DNA of 64,000 bases from Bacteroidota bacterium (GCA_016722525.1 JADKJB010000012.1:1-64000); one strand, 5' to 3'. Numbered from the stretch's first letter, positions 10,222 through 21,870 are shown. Notes: generated by a model from the letters alone, not told the origin. Program-made: numbers and translations.

Positions 10222-10683
10222 ATGCTGGTAGCTGGTCATGGCGTTTCATTAAAAAATCCTTTTGACAACCCTGTTGGGTTTAGCTTGCTTTTTTCTCAAG
10301 CTCAAATCATTGCCCCCACTACCGACGAGGAGTACAACTATGGCGCAGTTGGTTATAAAATTCAACTTAATGCGAAACTCGAGACTAAAGAAGGTTACTC
10401 AATTAAAAAAGCCGAGGGCTGCGAAGAATCGGATCGAAAAATCGAGTTTGTATTGCTTTATAGAGATGGTGAAAATCAACCTTGTGCAGTTATCTTAGCC
10501 TATACTAAAATCCGAAATGCGCCCCTTTATTTTTGCATTCCAACAGCAAATGCCAGTCCTGCCCTTTGGGATAAATTTTATAAAAGCCTTTCCTTAGGAA
10601 CCGATAACCCCGCTGAGCAATTGCAGTTTTTTACTACTTGCCTCTCCAGATTGTTGATGGGTTTTGCAGCAAACAAACAATGA
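10222..10683 (+). CDS. Hypothetical protein translationally coupled to kdsB
   Basis: I do not recognise this family. The frame could run from a GTG at 9970, but the part before 10222 is Cys/Phe/Trp-rich and not protein-like, and a promoter box sits at 10159. I therefore choose the ATG at 10222, giving 153 residues with no signal peptide or membrane helix. The predicted protein mixes beta-type stretches (IEFVLLYRDG, AVILAYTKI) and a helical C-terminal end. Its stop overlaps the kdsB start as ATGA (10680-10683), the usual sign of translational coupling, which supports it being a real gene made together with KdsB. Function is unknown; a link to Kdo or envelope synthesis is only suggested by the coupling. 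Confidence 0.6.
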   Translation: MLVAGHGVSLKNPFDNPVGFSLLFSQAQIIAPTTDEEYNYGAVGYKIQLNAKLETKEGYSIKKAEGCEESDRKIEFVLLYRDGENQPCAVILAYTKIRNAPLYFCIPTANASPALWDKFYKSLSLGTDNPAEQLQFFTTCLSRLLMGFAANKQ

Positions 10684-11429
10684 AAACTCTTGGAATAATT
10701 CCAGCCCGGTATGCTTCTACTCGGTTCCCCGGAAAACCACTGGCAGTAATCAATGGTAAATCAATGATTGAAAGAGTTTATGAGCAGGCTTTAAAAGCTG
10801 AATTGCTCTATGATGTAATCGTTGCCACCGACGATGATCGTATTTTTGATCATGTGAAAACTTTTGGAGGAAAAGTAACCATGACAGCATCAAATCATCT
10901 GAGTGGCACCGATAGATGCGCCGAAGTACTTAACAAAAGTTCGGAACATTACGAGCTGGTTATCAATATTCAGGGAGATGAACCCTATATCCATCCGGGT
11001 CAAATTGATTTGCTTATAAATTGTTTTAAGCATGCCGATGCTCAAATAGCTACTCTTGTCAGACAAATCACCGATGCTGCCGATCTGGATAACGTAAACC
11101 TGCCCAAAGTGGTGCGACAACTTTCCGGATATGCCTTGTATTTTAGCCGAAGCCCAATTCCTTACTGCAATGAAAAGGAGCGGGCAGCATGGGTGAATAA
11201 AGGTGCTTTTTTCAAACACATAGGTATTTATGGTTTTAGATCCTCCATTTTGCCGCTGCTGGCTAAGCTACCACCTGCAAATCTGGAAATGGCCGAGTCT
11301 CTGGAACAATTGCGATGGCTCGAAAATGGTTTCCGCATTATCACCGCTGTGAGCGATCACGAAAATTTAGCAGTTGATACCCCGGGTGATATTGTTTTAT
11401 TGGAACAACGTTTCGGCCTAAACACTTGA
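10680..11429 (+). CDS. kdsB: 3-deoxy-manno-octulosonate cytidylyltransferase
   Basis: CMP-Kdo synthetase: it activates Kdo with CTP for lipopolysaccharide inner-core assembly in the cytoplasm. The 249-residue product has the nucleotide-binding start IIPARYASTRFPGKPL, the VATDDDRI motif, the SGTDRCAEV segment and the metal-binding INIQGDEP motif (VINIQGDEPYI). Length equals that of E. coli KdsB. The start is the ATG at 10680, which overlaps the stop of the preceding gene; an earlier in-frame TTG or ATG at 10638 would add residues not found in the family. WaaA, the transferase that uses CMP-Kdo, is encoded at 40.1 kb in the same window. Confidence 0.97.
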   Translation: MKTLGIIPARYASTRFPGKPLAVINGKSMIERVYEQALKAELLYDVIVATDDDRIFDHVKTFGGKVTMTASNHLSGTDRCAEVLNKSSEHYELVINIQGDEPYIHPGQIDLLINCFKHADAQIATLVRQITDAADLDNVNLPKVVRQLSGYALYFSRSPIPYCNEKERAAWVNKGAFFKHIGIYGFRSSILPLLAKLPPANLEMAESLEQLRWLENGFRIITAVSDHENLAVDTPGDIVLLEQRFGLNT

Positions 11430-11513
11430 TTTTGAATAAATACAAACCAAATCGCTTTCTTTTTATATATTAGCATGAATTTAAATTAATTTAGCAGCAT
11501 AAGGAAATTGTCA

Positions 11514-12629
11514 GTGAAGATAGATAACTATATTAGTGAATTGTTGTATGATCATGATTGTGTGATTGTTACAGATTTGGGCGGATTTATTGCCAACCAT
11601 AAACCTGCTTCCATCAACCCGGCTTTGCATGTTATTCATCCGCCCTCAAAAAAATTGGCCTTCAATTCCTCATTGAAAAATAATGATGGCTTACTGGCAA
11701 GTCATATCTCTCAGCGAGAAGCTTTGAATTATTCTGAAGCCAATGAAGTGATCCGTGAGTATGTGAAAGAGGCTCTTGCCAATTTTAAAAACGGACAAAA
11801 ACTGAAGATCGAAAAAGTAGGTTTACTTTATCTTGATAACGAATCCAATGTTCAGTTTGTTCCTGATCAAAATGTAAATTATTTAATAAGTTCTTTTGGG
11901 TTATCCGCCTTGCATTCACCTTTAATTAAAAGAGAGGTAAATATTCCGGTTGAAACGCATGTGCCCAAAATAATTCCTTTACCTAAATCGCAACCTAAAT
12001 CACAAACAGAACGAAAACCATTTAAATGGAAAGTTATTGAAGTGATTCCTGCCGCAGCTGTACTTGCTTTCCTCTTTATGGTGCCTCCTGTATTATATGA
12101 ATTCAATAACAATTTAAGTACGTTATTGCCCTTTTCAAGAATAAATGAATACATAGATGAAATGAAAGGGGAGTCAAAAGCCTTTCAACCAATTAAATTT
12201 GAGTATAAATCCCCTTTTGAAGTGCCCCCTGCAAAAACTACTTTTCAAAATGAATATTTAGTTTCAGAATCAAAACCCGATATTCAAATTACTCCTGCTG
12301 CTCAGTCAAATGAAACGCTTGCATTAACTCCTGATGAACCGGTTGTTGAAACAGTGAAAAAAGAAATGAAAACAGTAACTCCTGTTTCAATTGATGTGCA
12401 GGATGATACCTATTTTGTAATCGGAGGTTGCTTCAGGTTAAAAGAAAATGCCGATAAGTTTATGGCCGAAATGAAAACTAAAGGAAACGATGCTGTTTTA
12501 ATTGGCCAAAATAAAGCAGGGCTTTTTATGGTGAGCTTATTTAGTTCAGCCAGCTATACACAAACTACCGATGCCTTACCTGAAATAAAATCAAATGCCG
12601 TGGAAAGTGCATGGATTTATAAAAAATAG
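11514..12629 (+). CDS. HU/CCDC81-type and SPOR domain membrane protein
   Basis: A Bacteroidota protein family with two N-terminal CCDC81-like HU domains (about residues 1-140, starting MKIDNYISELLYDHDCVIV in the family-like form). A single membrane segment follows around residues 180-205 (VIPAAAVLAFLFMVPPVLYEF region), then a Pro-rich linker. A C-terminal SPOR domain (from about residue 300, TYFVIGGCFRLKENADKFM) would bind denuded septal peptidoglycan. The topology places the HU part in the cytoplasm and SPOR in the periplasm, suggesting a tie between chromosome and division site. That role is inference. I choose the GTG at 11514, with an AAGGA about eight bases before it; the TTG at 11508 would overlap that site. 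Confidence 0.87.
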   Translation: MKIDNYISELLYDHDCVIVTDLGGFIANHKPASINPALHVIHPPSKKLAFNSSLKNNDGLLASHISQREALNYSEANEVIREYVKEALANFKNGQKLKIEKVGLLYLDNESNVQFVPDQNVNYLISSFGLSALHSPLIKREVNIPVETHVPKIIPLPKSQPKSQTERKPFKWKVIEVIPAAAVLAFLFMVPPVLYEFNNNLSTLLPFSRINEYIDEMKGESKAFQPIKFEYKSPFEVPPAKTTFQNEYLVSESKPDIQITPAAQSNETLALTPDEPVVETVKKEMKTVTPVSIDVQDDTYFVIGGCFRLKENADKFMAEMKTKGNDAVLIGQNKAGLFMVSLFSSASYTQTTDALPEIKSNAVESAWIYKK

Positions 12630-12640
12630 AATTAAAAATT

Positions 12641-12683
12641 GGCACAAAAAAAACCCGGTCATCGACCGGGTTTTTTTTGTGCC
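12641..12683. terminator. Bidirectional rho-independent terminator
   Basis: A perfect inverted repeat: GGCAC, eight As, CCCGGTC, a three-base ATC loop, then GACCGGG, eight Ts and GTGCC. It lies between the convergent HU/SPOR gene and the secreted-protein gene and can end transcripts from both strands. Confidence 0.95.
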
Positions 12684-12690
12684 CAAAAAA

Positions 12691-13673
12691 TTATTGAAGA
12701 ACAATTTTACCGTTTTTCAAAATCTCTCCGCCATTTGTCATTTCGTAAGTATAAACACCATTTGCTAAGCTGCCTCTTTTTAATTCAAAGGATTTGCTGG
12801 TGATGTTTTCGATCTTCTTTGCTACGTTACCAAGAATATCATACACTGTGAAAGTTAGTTCGTCATTGCTGCCGATTGGTGCATTTATAGTAACAGTTGT
12901 TGATTCAGAAACCGGATTAGGAAATACAGTTACATTGTTATTAATGTTAATTTCATTGATGCCGGTAGTAATTGTTCCAACAACTAGAAATGGTAACCCT
13001 TGAGCTTCTGTTGTTAATGCACCGTCAAACAAATCGTTCCAAATTAATCCGGCTGGATCATATTGTTTCGCATTTCCTGTTGTTGTAACACCGGCACCAA
13101 GATTAATTGGAGGTGCCCAAGGACCTGACGCACCCGTGCCATTAGTTTGCCAATCGATCCAATAAGTTCCTGGAGCGAGCGTGGTTCCAACGATACAAGC
13201 ATTTCTCATGATTGGTCTATCCACACAAGTCTCTGCAGGACATGCTGCCGCTCCTAAATCACCTGTGCGATATGCACCACCCCATTCAGAAGTAATCATA
13301 ATGTTAGTCGTGTTGTCACCAAATACAGCTGTGCTGATTCCGTCTTCAGGAACACCATTCCAGATACGAACATTTACCTCGGTAATTGAAGAGATCGGGC
13401 CTGATCCTGTTTGATAGGCATAAAAAACAAGTGAATCAATTGTTACAGTTGTTCCTGGAGCAACAACAAAATCATCAGCAACACGAAAACCAGATGAAAA
13501 AGCATGACCTGAGCCATAGCTTCCCATTCCATCGTGCAATGATGAAGCATTTGCTCCTGCGGCTCCGCCACCAGCTAAGTCAAATGTTGGTCCGTTGTCA
13601 TAAATTACAGTTTGTGCAATACCGGTTGTTCCAATCATTGCTGCTACTGCTAATGTAAGTAAAGTTTTTTCAT
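12691..13673 (-). CDS. Secreted protein with T9SS type A sorting domain (frameshift in signal peptide)
   Basis: A secreted protein of unknown activity. The middle part is a beta-rich domain with many Gly, Thr and Trp residues (VRIWNG, YWIDWQTNG), resembling lectin- or protease-associated secreted domains. The last 75 residues form a Por-type T9SS C-terminal domain (VTVFPNPVSEST through FELKRGSLANGVYTYEM and GKIVLQ), which directs passage through the outer membrane. The intact frame begins only at an internal ATG (13638), but one missing A in the run at 13665-13670 restores a signal peptide beginning MKKTLLTLAVAAM and ending at IAQ, with the start at 13671-13673. Corrected length is about 327 residues. 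It ends at a shared terminator. Confidence 0.85.
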
Positions 13674-13777
13674 AGGTTTTTGATTATAGGTTTTCAAGTA
13701 CAATGATAGGTAAAATCTGCCGATTAATTGTGATATTATCAAATGATAGTTGGTAAATAATTGATAAACAGCTATTT

Positions 13778-15915
13778 TTAATAAAAGTCGACACTGATAG
13801 AGATATCAGAATTCCTGCCTTTATCGTCACTGCATGAAATTTTGCAAATACCCTCATCAGGTACAAAAAAGGCAGGCTCACCCGGTTTGGAGCTCATTAA
13901 AAATCGATCATTAATATACCAAAACACTTTTGAAATGTCGGCCTCTGTATTGCAAGTCAATTTTAATTGCTGCGCCGCATTTTTTTCCAACAAATAAGAT
14001 TTGCTATTTATAGGTGAGGTAATTGCAGGAGCATTTTCTGTAAATAATCGTGCGCACTCCGGATTGTGTGGTGGGGTTTTCTCAAACGCAATTCCATTTT
14101 GCATATAAAAAGTTGAAATTGCAGGAAGCAAATTTGGAAGAAGTACTTTTTTATATCCCACCTCCGGCAAACACCTCATACAGTAAGAGATTTTATTTTC
14201 CGGTGAAACATATACTTCTCTTAAATGGGAACAATTTTTATAAGCTGAAATTCCAGGAATGAAATAATCCATAATCTGATCTTCACAGTTTTCACCGGGA
14301 GGCATTCCCGATTGTGAACACACCCATCGAATTGATGCACTCTTTGGAGCTGAATACCAATTGCTGCCAGAATTGTAATCAATGGTATTAAATAATTCGA
14401 ACAAAAGTGGAGTAGCCATGTCTGCACCTGTTAACTCAGGTACTCCTTCACCACTAAAGTTGCCGACCCAAACTAATATGGTGTAGGATTTATTGTAACC
14501 AACGCTCCATGCATCTCTTCTTCCATAGGATGTTCCGGTTTTCCAGGCTATTTTAGGAACGTGCATGCTGCTTTCGGAATTGTTAGGCAAGTCGGGCCGA
14601 ATTAGCCCGGTAAGCATTTCTGTTATCATAAAAGATGCGGCCGCACTGACCATCTGAGAACTCCTTTGCAGCGTGTCAGTGGTAACATACTTCAATGGCA
14701 TATATTCACCTCCGTTAGCGAACGCACTGTACATCGCAGCAAGCTCAACAGGCCGCACGCCACAGCCACCAAGAATTACAGATAATCCTAACTCCCTGTC
14801 TTTGCGAATCGATTGAAAGCCTGAACGCTTCATGGTATTTGTAAAATCCGATAGCCCCGTTTTATTCAGTAAATCAACTGCTGGTATATTTAATGAAAAT
14901 GCCAATGCCTTCGAAGCAACAATCAATCCGTTGCAATGTGAATTAAAATTTTCAGGTGTGTAGCCTGAAATGTTAACCGGAACATCTTGCAACACGGTGG
15001 CAGGTGTTAAAATTCCTTTATCAATAGCCATAGCATATACGTGTAATGGTTGTAGCTAATGACTTCGGTTTTTTCCTGTAGCTTTTTATCTATGGTTGAA
15101 GTAATAGTACTGATGCCGGGATATTTATTTCGTAATCGTATTGATAAATGAGGAATTTCTTTTGGTGCTTTGCGCCGGTTCATTTCAATTGCCTCCGACA
15201 AAGCTTCACGGATAAGTTTCTCATTAGCAATTTTGTCTTTCATCATTCTGTTCAACCACTTGTCGCGCTCTTTCGTTATCAGAACAGTTCCTTTCTTTGG
15301 ATGCAATGAATTGGGCCTGTTAGGAATAATGGAAAGTATTACCGATTGACTCAAATTGAGATGAGTAGGTTGGGTGTTAAAATAAAAATACGAGGCAGCT
15401 TTTACCCCTTCAATATTTCCACCATATGGAATCAGGTTTAAGTAAAGGAAAAGAATTTCATCTTTCGATAATTTCCATTCTAATTGAAATGCCCTGAACA
15501 TCTCAATCGCTTTATTTAAAAAAGTTCTCCGTGCAGGATACAAAAGACGTGCAACCTGCATGGTAATAGTTGAAGCTCCGGAAGTTTTTTTTCCGGCTTT
15601 TATATTGTTAAAAGCAGCCCTGACTAATGCAATGGGATTCACACCCGGGTGGTAATAAAAATAGTTATCTTCTTTGTAAAGCAGAGTCTTCAGAAAAGTT
15701 TCATTAATTTCTCCGGGTACAATTTGCATTCGCCATTTGTCATCATTGGATAAAAATGCATGTAAAATGTTTTGATCTTTATCCGTGATAATCTGGCAGT
15801 ATTCAGGTGCTTTCCTTAATGGGTAAACGCTATTTAGTATCAAAAACAACATAGCAACAATTGTCGATGCTATTGCAATTCGTTTCAGAAATCTGAAATA
15901 AAATTTAAAATTCAT
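13778..15915 (-). CDS. pbpC: Penicillin-binding protein 1C (broken; lacks catalytic serine segment)
   Basis: Bifunctional peptidoglycan synthase. The N-terminal half has a membrane anchor (residues about 10-30) and the GT51 glycosyltransferase with KEDNYFYYHPGVN, GASTITMQVARLL and LIPYGGNIEGV. The C-terminal half has the transpeptidase SxN (SLN) and KTGTS motifs and a C-terminal PBP1C domain. Between them the sequence jumps from DKKLQEKTEVI to YAMAIDKGILTP, dropping roughly 55-60 residues that in the family hold the SxxK serine motif; the frame also changes here (about 15030-15070). So either the assembly lost 3n+1 bases or the gene is a real deletion without transpeptidase activity. I choose the ATG at 15915. 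It lies 14 bp after phhB, likely in one operon. Confidence 0.88.
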
Positions 15916-15929
15916 GCCTATCACTTTGG

Positions 15930-16163
15930 TTATCCTGCCAGCTTATCAATTGCTGCAGCCAGTTTTCGGTCTTTCTCAGTGATTATGTCGCCGGCATCAT
16001 GAGTGTTTAAACTAATGTTCACTTTGTTATAAACATTACTCCAATTTGGATGGTGTTCCATCTTTTCAGCTGTTAACGCAACTCGTGTCATAAACGCAAA
16101 CGCCTCCACAAAATTTCTGAAGATGAAGGTCTTTTTTAATTGATTGTTTTCTTCTGTCCACAT
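15930..16163 (-). CDS. phhB: 4a-hydroxytetrahydrobiopterin (pterin-4a-carbinolamine) dehydratase
   Basis: Small enzyme that dehydrates 4a-hydroxytetrahydropterin to recycle the cofactor of aromatic amino acid hydroxylases. The family signature is present: EKMEHHPNWSNVYNKV, with the paired histidines, followed by LNTHDAGDITEKD-type residues and the DRKLAAAIDKL end. The 77-residue length is short compared with the roughly 100 residues of Proteobacteria, but I believe it is usual in Bacteroidota. No phenylalanine hydroxylase gene is in the window. It sits between the alpha-2-macroglobulin gene and pbpC on the same strand, 14 bp ahead of pbpC, an odd place for a pterin enzyme. Confidence 0.9.
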   Translation of the reverse strand: MWTEENNQLKKTFIFRNFVEAFAFMTRVALTAEKMEHHPNWSNVYNKVNISLNTHDAGDIITEKDRKLAAAIDKLAG

Positions 16164-16401
16164 GATCGTAAAAATTTTGATTTAGGTTTGATTAAGGGTT
16201 AAATGACAATTAAAACTTTTAAATTTAAAGAGTGAATGGTATTTGTATTAAACTATTTCAGTTCATAATTGAAATGTCTTTTGTTTTGAAAACCATAATT
16301 CTTTAGTATCCTAAAACTAATAATCGGATAGTGCCATCCGGGGATTTGTTTTATTTGCTAAATGAAATTCTCTTGCGCATAACTTATAATTGTTGTATTC
16401 A

Positions 16402-19400
16402 TTATTGACCAATAGTAACCACTCCGGCTCCATAATAGGAATGATAGGATCCATCATACATGGCATCGGCACTTACAGGTCCCATTGTAAATTTTCCGGT
16501 CGATACAGCTCTTGCCAGATAGTAAAAACTAATTGGCTTATCTGCAATTGCTGTAAAGTAGTGTATCCTGTCATCTCTGATATCCATATGGTCGGGTAAG
16601 GTATTGTCTTTTATCCAGGCCAGTTCAGGAACAGCTGAAATTCTTGGGTTTTCAATTTCAAATCCGGCAGGTAAAATATCTGAAATTACTATGTTCTCAA
16701 CCTTGTTGCGTTGTAAATTGACTAACGATAATTTCACAACTATCAGATCATTTTGTTGGAGGCTATTTAAATTTGATAATGGCTGTCCAAATCGGTTGAA
16801 GAAATTTTTCCTTACCTGCAAATAGCTGTCTTCCTGTTTAAAGCTGCCATCACTGGTCAATCCTTCCATTTCCCAGAAATAATACAATTTTCCGGTACCC
16901 GTTGTTGCTATTTTTACACTGCCATCACTAATTCCATTGGTGATAGTTAAATCATCTCCTTTGAATTCACCTGCTACCTTTCCATTGGAGGTTATTGTTG
17001 CAGTTGCTTTAGTTGCAGCATTTGCTTTCATAAACTTGCCTAGAGCCAGAAAAGAGAATGCTCGATCTTGCGTGGATAAGTATTTTTCATTTTTCATTTG
17101 TTGTGAAAGATGTTTCACCATAGAACCAATTTGCGAATTTGTTGGATCGGTTTCAAGTAGTGCATTCAAAGCGAGCGCTTCATCACGAACATAGGAATAA
17201 AAATTGCCACCCGTTGAAGGTTTTGATTGCTCCCCTGCAAAAATTCCCGGAAGTAAATCATCATATGCCTTACGATCGCCGCAAGCCATATAGGAAGCGG
17301 CAAGCAGATACCTGGAATCCATCGCCATTTCATTGGTTCTTGAACGATAAAAATTCATGGTTGCGATATCTGCCTTTGAATAAAGTGACATCAAATAAAG
17401 TGAATAAAAAATATCTTTTGATGGAATGTTTTTGCGTTTCTCCATACCTGATGCATCGTAATAGTAATACGTTTCAACAGGATGTTGTTTCACTTTAAGA
17501 GAGAGGTAGTTGTTAATTTTATTGATTGTTTCTTCAGGTACTTCATAGCCAGCTTTTTTAGCTTCATTCAAAAAATGGAATGCATAGGCTGAGCCCCACC
17601 AGGATTCTTCATTTCCGCCTTGCCAGTAGCTCATCGACCCGTTATACTGTTGCATGGATTGCAATTTGCGAATGGCCGCATGAATGTTTACGCTCACTTC
17701 AACAACTCTCCCGGGTTTGTTACTGATTGATTTCACGAGATTGGTATAGTATAATTGTGGAAATACCGTTGAAATAGTTTGTTCTACACAGCCATACGGA
17801 TACCCTAAAAGATACGAAAGCTGATCACTGAATTGAACTACCGGTGATCGGCTAATAATCAGTTTTGCTGTTTTTGAATTAGCAATAAATTTATTTTGCA
17901 TTAAAATTTCAGACACATTACCTGCTGATAGTTCTCCAGCTCCACTTATTTTTTGAAGTGATGAAGGGGGTCTTACTGTTATCTCAGTTTTGTCATTAAA
18001 AGTTTCAGTTCCATTGTTCACTTTTAAGATAACTTCCCCTTCACCTGTTTTTTGTCCAACTGCAATTTGGAATACAGGTCGTACTTCCGAATTGGCAGCA
18101 ACAGAAATTGTTTGTGTTGCCGGACCTGTCACCGAAATAGGGCCGTTAAGCTCAACTCTTGCTGTTATATTTTGTGATTTAGTTGTGGTGTTGGTAATGG
18201 TCACCGGAAGTGAAAGTGTGTCGCCCGGACTTAAAAATCTTGGCATTGATGGACTTATAACTATCGGATCAGCTACTTTAATATGTTTTTCTGCATTTCC
18301 AAAAGCCTTGTCTTTGTAAGCTACCGCCATCACTCTCAGATCTCCTGAGAATTGTGGTATATCAACATAACAGCTTGCTATTCCGTTTCCATCGGTCTTT
18401 AAAATCCCACTCCAATAAGCAACCAATTTCACTCTTTTGTTAGTTAATGGATTTACTCTTTTTTGTAAGTCGTAACCATCGCCACCGGTACTGGAACTTT
18501 TAAATTTGATATCCGGAAGCACCATTGGATATATGTCAAAAGAATTTACTTCTAATGCACGTTTCTGATAGAAGTAGGAATAGGCATCCGGGCTTTTTGA
18601 ATTTTTAATTGCATAATACCCTCATCAACAACTGCAACAGTGACTTCAATACCTGATTTAGGAAGGGTTTTTATCCTGATATTTTGTTTGGTATTAGACC
18701 GCGATTTTTCAACCACTTGTATTTCTACAGGTATTCGGTTAGAAGACTTTTCAACAGGTAGTGCTGCAAAACCATGGGCTATTGTTATTGGAATAATTCC
18801 CTCATCAAGTGGTCTGAACAACGTTGCTGTGATATAAACATTTGGAATATACTCCTCTTTTACCGGAATCTCCACAGAAGCAGAACGCTTGTCAGTTTCA
18901 ATATAAAAATATTCGAAAACTTTGTTTCTTTCAACAGTCACTAGCAACCTTCCGGCAAAAGGTGTTTTGAAAAGGATTTTGGCTTTATCTCCAGGACTGT
19001 ATTTTTCCTTATCGAATTCTATATCCACCTGACCTTCATTGTTTACCTCGAATGAATTATTTTGCGTATATCCCCAACCGTAAGCATAAAACTCGGATTG
19101 AACAAAAGTGCTTGATTTTGGATCCTTGATACGAACGTAATATTGACCGGATTCCTGTGGTGTAAAATTGATGGTGGAACCCTCTTTCGATAGGTTCATT
19201 GTTTTGTTAACAAGTATACGTTCCTGTTTTTGTGATACATACTTGTATCTGGAGCCATAGGTACGCTCCATAACGGTTTCCCAATTAACCCGTATTATCT
19301 GTACGTTAGCAGCTGTTGAATTTTTTGCAATTCCTTTGAAATCAGTTGCAGCAAGTCCTATCTGCATCGGTTGCCGGGCATTGTTATAATATTCACTTAA

Positions 19401-21814
19401 TTTCAAACCGTAATAGGTCTCCTGCGTACTAACAGTGAGTTCATTTGTTCTGTTAACCGGTCGGCCGGTTTCATCAAAACTGTAACATAAATTTTCCACT
19501 TAACAATCCGGTATTTAAAATCCCTCACTAATAGGAAACATTTCTTTTGCTTTCCCTGCAGCATCCGTTTTCCCTGACGAAGAACCGTGCTGAATGTAAT
19601 GTTGTCGGCGCCTGATAGATCAAAGTTATAATCATGGTATTTCTTTGAATAGATAGGAGTTTTTCTCAAACTAAATTCCATTTCATAATTCCTTTGCACT
19701 GCCGGCGTTCCAAATAAATTCATAGCCGTAGCTTCACACAAAAGCGAATCGCCAACAGTGTATTCGCTTTTATTGGTTTGAGTAGCCACACTAATGCGAT
19801 CCGGAATAAACTCCTCTACACTTATGTTTTTTGATGCAAGTAAAATGTCGTTAGCTGAATAAACTTCAATAGTATAGGTTCCTGTAACAGAAGTGGTACC
19901 CAGTTGAAAAAAGCCTTCAGAAGCACCTTGAGTATTTAAAGTTTTTTTCATACTGGTATACGCTCTTCCATTTGGCATTAAAACTTTGACTTTAACAGGA
20001 ACCTGGATGAGGTTATCAAGGCTGGAAGTTCTTATAATTGTATTGAAATATACTTTTTCTCCGGGACGGTAAATTTCACGATCGCAATACAAATAAGCCT
20101 CATAACCGGAAGGGTTGTCAGTTTTTCCACCTACATCAAAGCGTGAATCTTCTACTCTTGAATCAGCAAATGTCATATAGTTGAAGTCGTTCCCTGCTCG
20201 GGCTGTTATCATCCCTATTTTGAATCCCGGGTGTTTTGATTTTAAAAATTTTAGGTCTGCAACTCCCGAGCTATTTGTTGTTTCAGTTCCCAATACTTGA
20301 TTGTTGGTACTTATAAAGGTGATTTTAACTCCCTTCATCGCCTGGGCATCTTTGATCGAATTGGTAAAGACAAAAATTTCATCATTCGTCTGGCGCGCAA
20401 TTAAACCTATGTCCGAAATGGATATCATTTTATGGACTTTTCGCCACCGTTCTTCAGTTGATGAGACAGTAACCAGGTAAATTCCTCTGAATTGATTTTG
20501 TTCGTTAAAGTCGAGATTTAATAAGCGGACTCCATTATTTTTTATTAGGTTTTTGGTTTCATATTCCTGGTCCATAATCACATCTCCTAAATTGTCGATG
20601 TTGTAATCGTTGTATCCAAAAGATTCAGTTTCCTCCTCCCCCCAGTAATCGTTGTACCGGTGGTATCGCATAAAGGCAATAATGTTGTTTTCGTAAATCT
20701 TAAAAATTTTCACATTTACATTGGGAATGTTCACGATATGGAGAGCGATTTTACGTGACGACGCTGTCGACATATAGATACCTTTGTTAGAAACAAAACC
20801 AATAGATGGCTCCATTTCTCCGAATGGAACCAGTGCTGTGTAGTCTTTTTCCAAAGTACCTCCAAAGGCACCCGTTAGCTCCTTACTGATATCAATTTGG
20901 TAACTGGCTCCAGCTTCATAATTTCCATTAATGCTGATTCCGTTTCCATTTGGTTCAACAGTAAAGTTCACCGCAGGTGATATTTTAATATATTTTGAAA
21001 GGTCTTTTGTAAGTACTTCCTGATTGCAATAAATAAGAATACTTCCTCCTCCTGATTCTAAAACACCCTCAACATGAGTAATTTCAAGTTTATCCGGTGC
21101 CTGTATTTCCTGTTTTCCTGTTAGTGATTCAGGGGTGCCTAATTCACACGATTGACAAATCGCACCTTTGCTGATGCTAAACTCAAGTGTGCATCCTCCA
21201 ATCAAATCTTTAGGTAAGGCCGATGAAACTAAAGTAAGTGTTTGCGAAATAGCATTGTCAGCAATTCGAAAATCTGAAAGTTTTCCATTTATTTTTAATT
21301 CAATTATTTTGGCGATAACTGCCGGGTCTATATGATAATTAAACGTGAAGGATATGTTGAGGTTTACCATTCCGGGTTCTTCTTGCGACATGGTCCACCA
21401 CGACATGTTGCTGAGTGATTGAAGAAATGGAGTGTGGAATTTGAATTTATTTTCTTTTGTATTTAGTGTTAGTTCACTGCCCGCAAATTTTAGCAGATCG
21501 TTATTTAAGGTAGCGGTATAGGCTGTTGCTGGATTAAAGGCTCCATTGGGAGAGAAAACTAACTCTCGTGCTGAATTCCATTTGAATGAGCCTTTCACGG
21601 CAGGATTAAATTCGATGTAACCGGTAGAATCCCATAAGTTCAAAATGGAATCAGGGGCCAGGTCATGATCAAATTTGAAAATTAGATTTTGAACCGTTTC
21701 TATTTCTTCACCAAAATTTCTTTCAACTACCGAAACCTGATTTCTTAAAGAACAAGCCGCTATTAAGGTGCTTAGAACTAAAATTAAGGCACTGAATTTT
21801 AATGATGGATGCAT
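16402..21814 (-). CDS. Alpha-2-macroglobulin family lipoprotein (two apparent frameshifts)
   Basis: Large periplasmic protease trap. The N-terminus is a lipoprotein signal (ALILVLSTLIAAC), followed by repeated MG beta-domains. The bait/complement-like part carries the thioester motif GCVEQ near residue 1340 (about 17780-17796). In this family a protease that cuts the bait region becomes linked to the thioester. Two one-base deletions are inferred: near 19500 (restoring RIVKVENLCYSFDETG) and near 18590-18600 (restoring QKSPDAYSYFYQKRAL). The joined product is about 1804 residues, normal for the Bacteroidota form. A -7 promoter box lies at 21863-21870. phhB and pbpC follow on the same strand; in E. 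coli the homologue yfhM also sits next to pbpC. Confidence 0.93.
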
Positions 21815-21862
21815 ATCGGTAGTTGGGGTTTTCAGTATTCGATGAGTGTTTGCTCAATTAGC

Positions 21863-21870
21863 CAAAGTTA
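21863..21870 (-). promoter_or_regulatory. Candidate promoter -7 box for the alpha-2-macroglobulin gene
   Basis: The minus-strand sequence TAACTTTG matches TAnnTTTG and lies 48 bases before the ATG at 21814. No TTTG at the usual -33 distance is seen. Confidence 0.45.

Noticed and set aside
12690..13660. Long plus-strand frames opposite the T9SS protein gene
   Set aside because: They overlap a signal peptide- and sorting domain-bearing gene and have no family likeness.
16402..21814. Three separate secreted proteins
   Set aside because: The three frames are consecutive parts of one alpha-2-macroglobulin, joined by single-base corrections.
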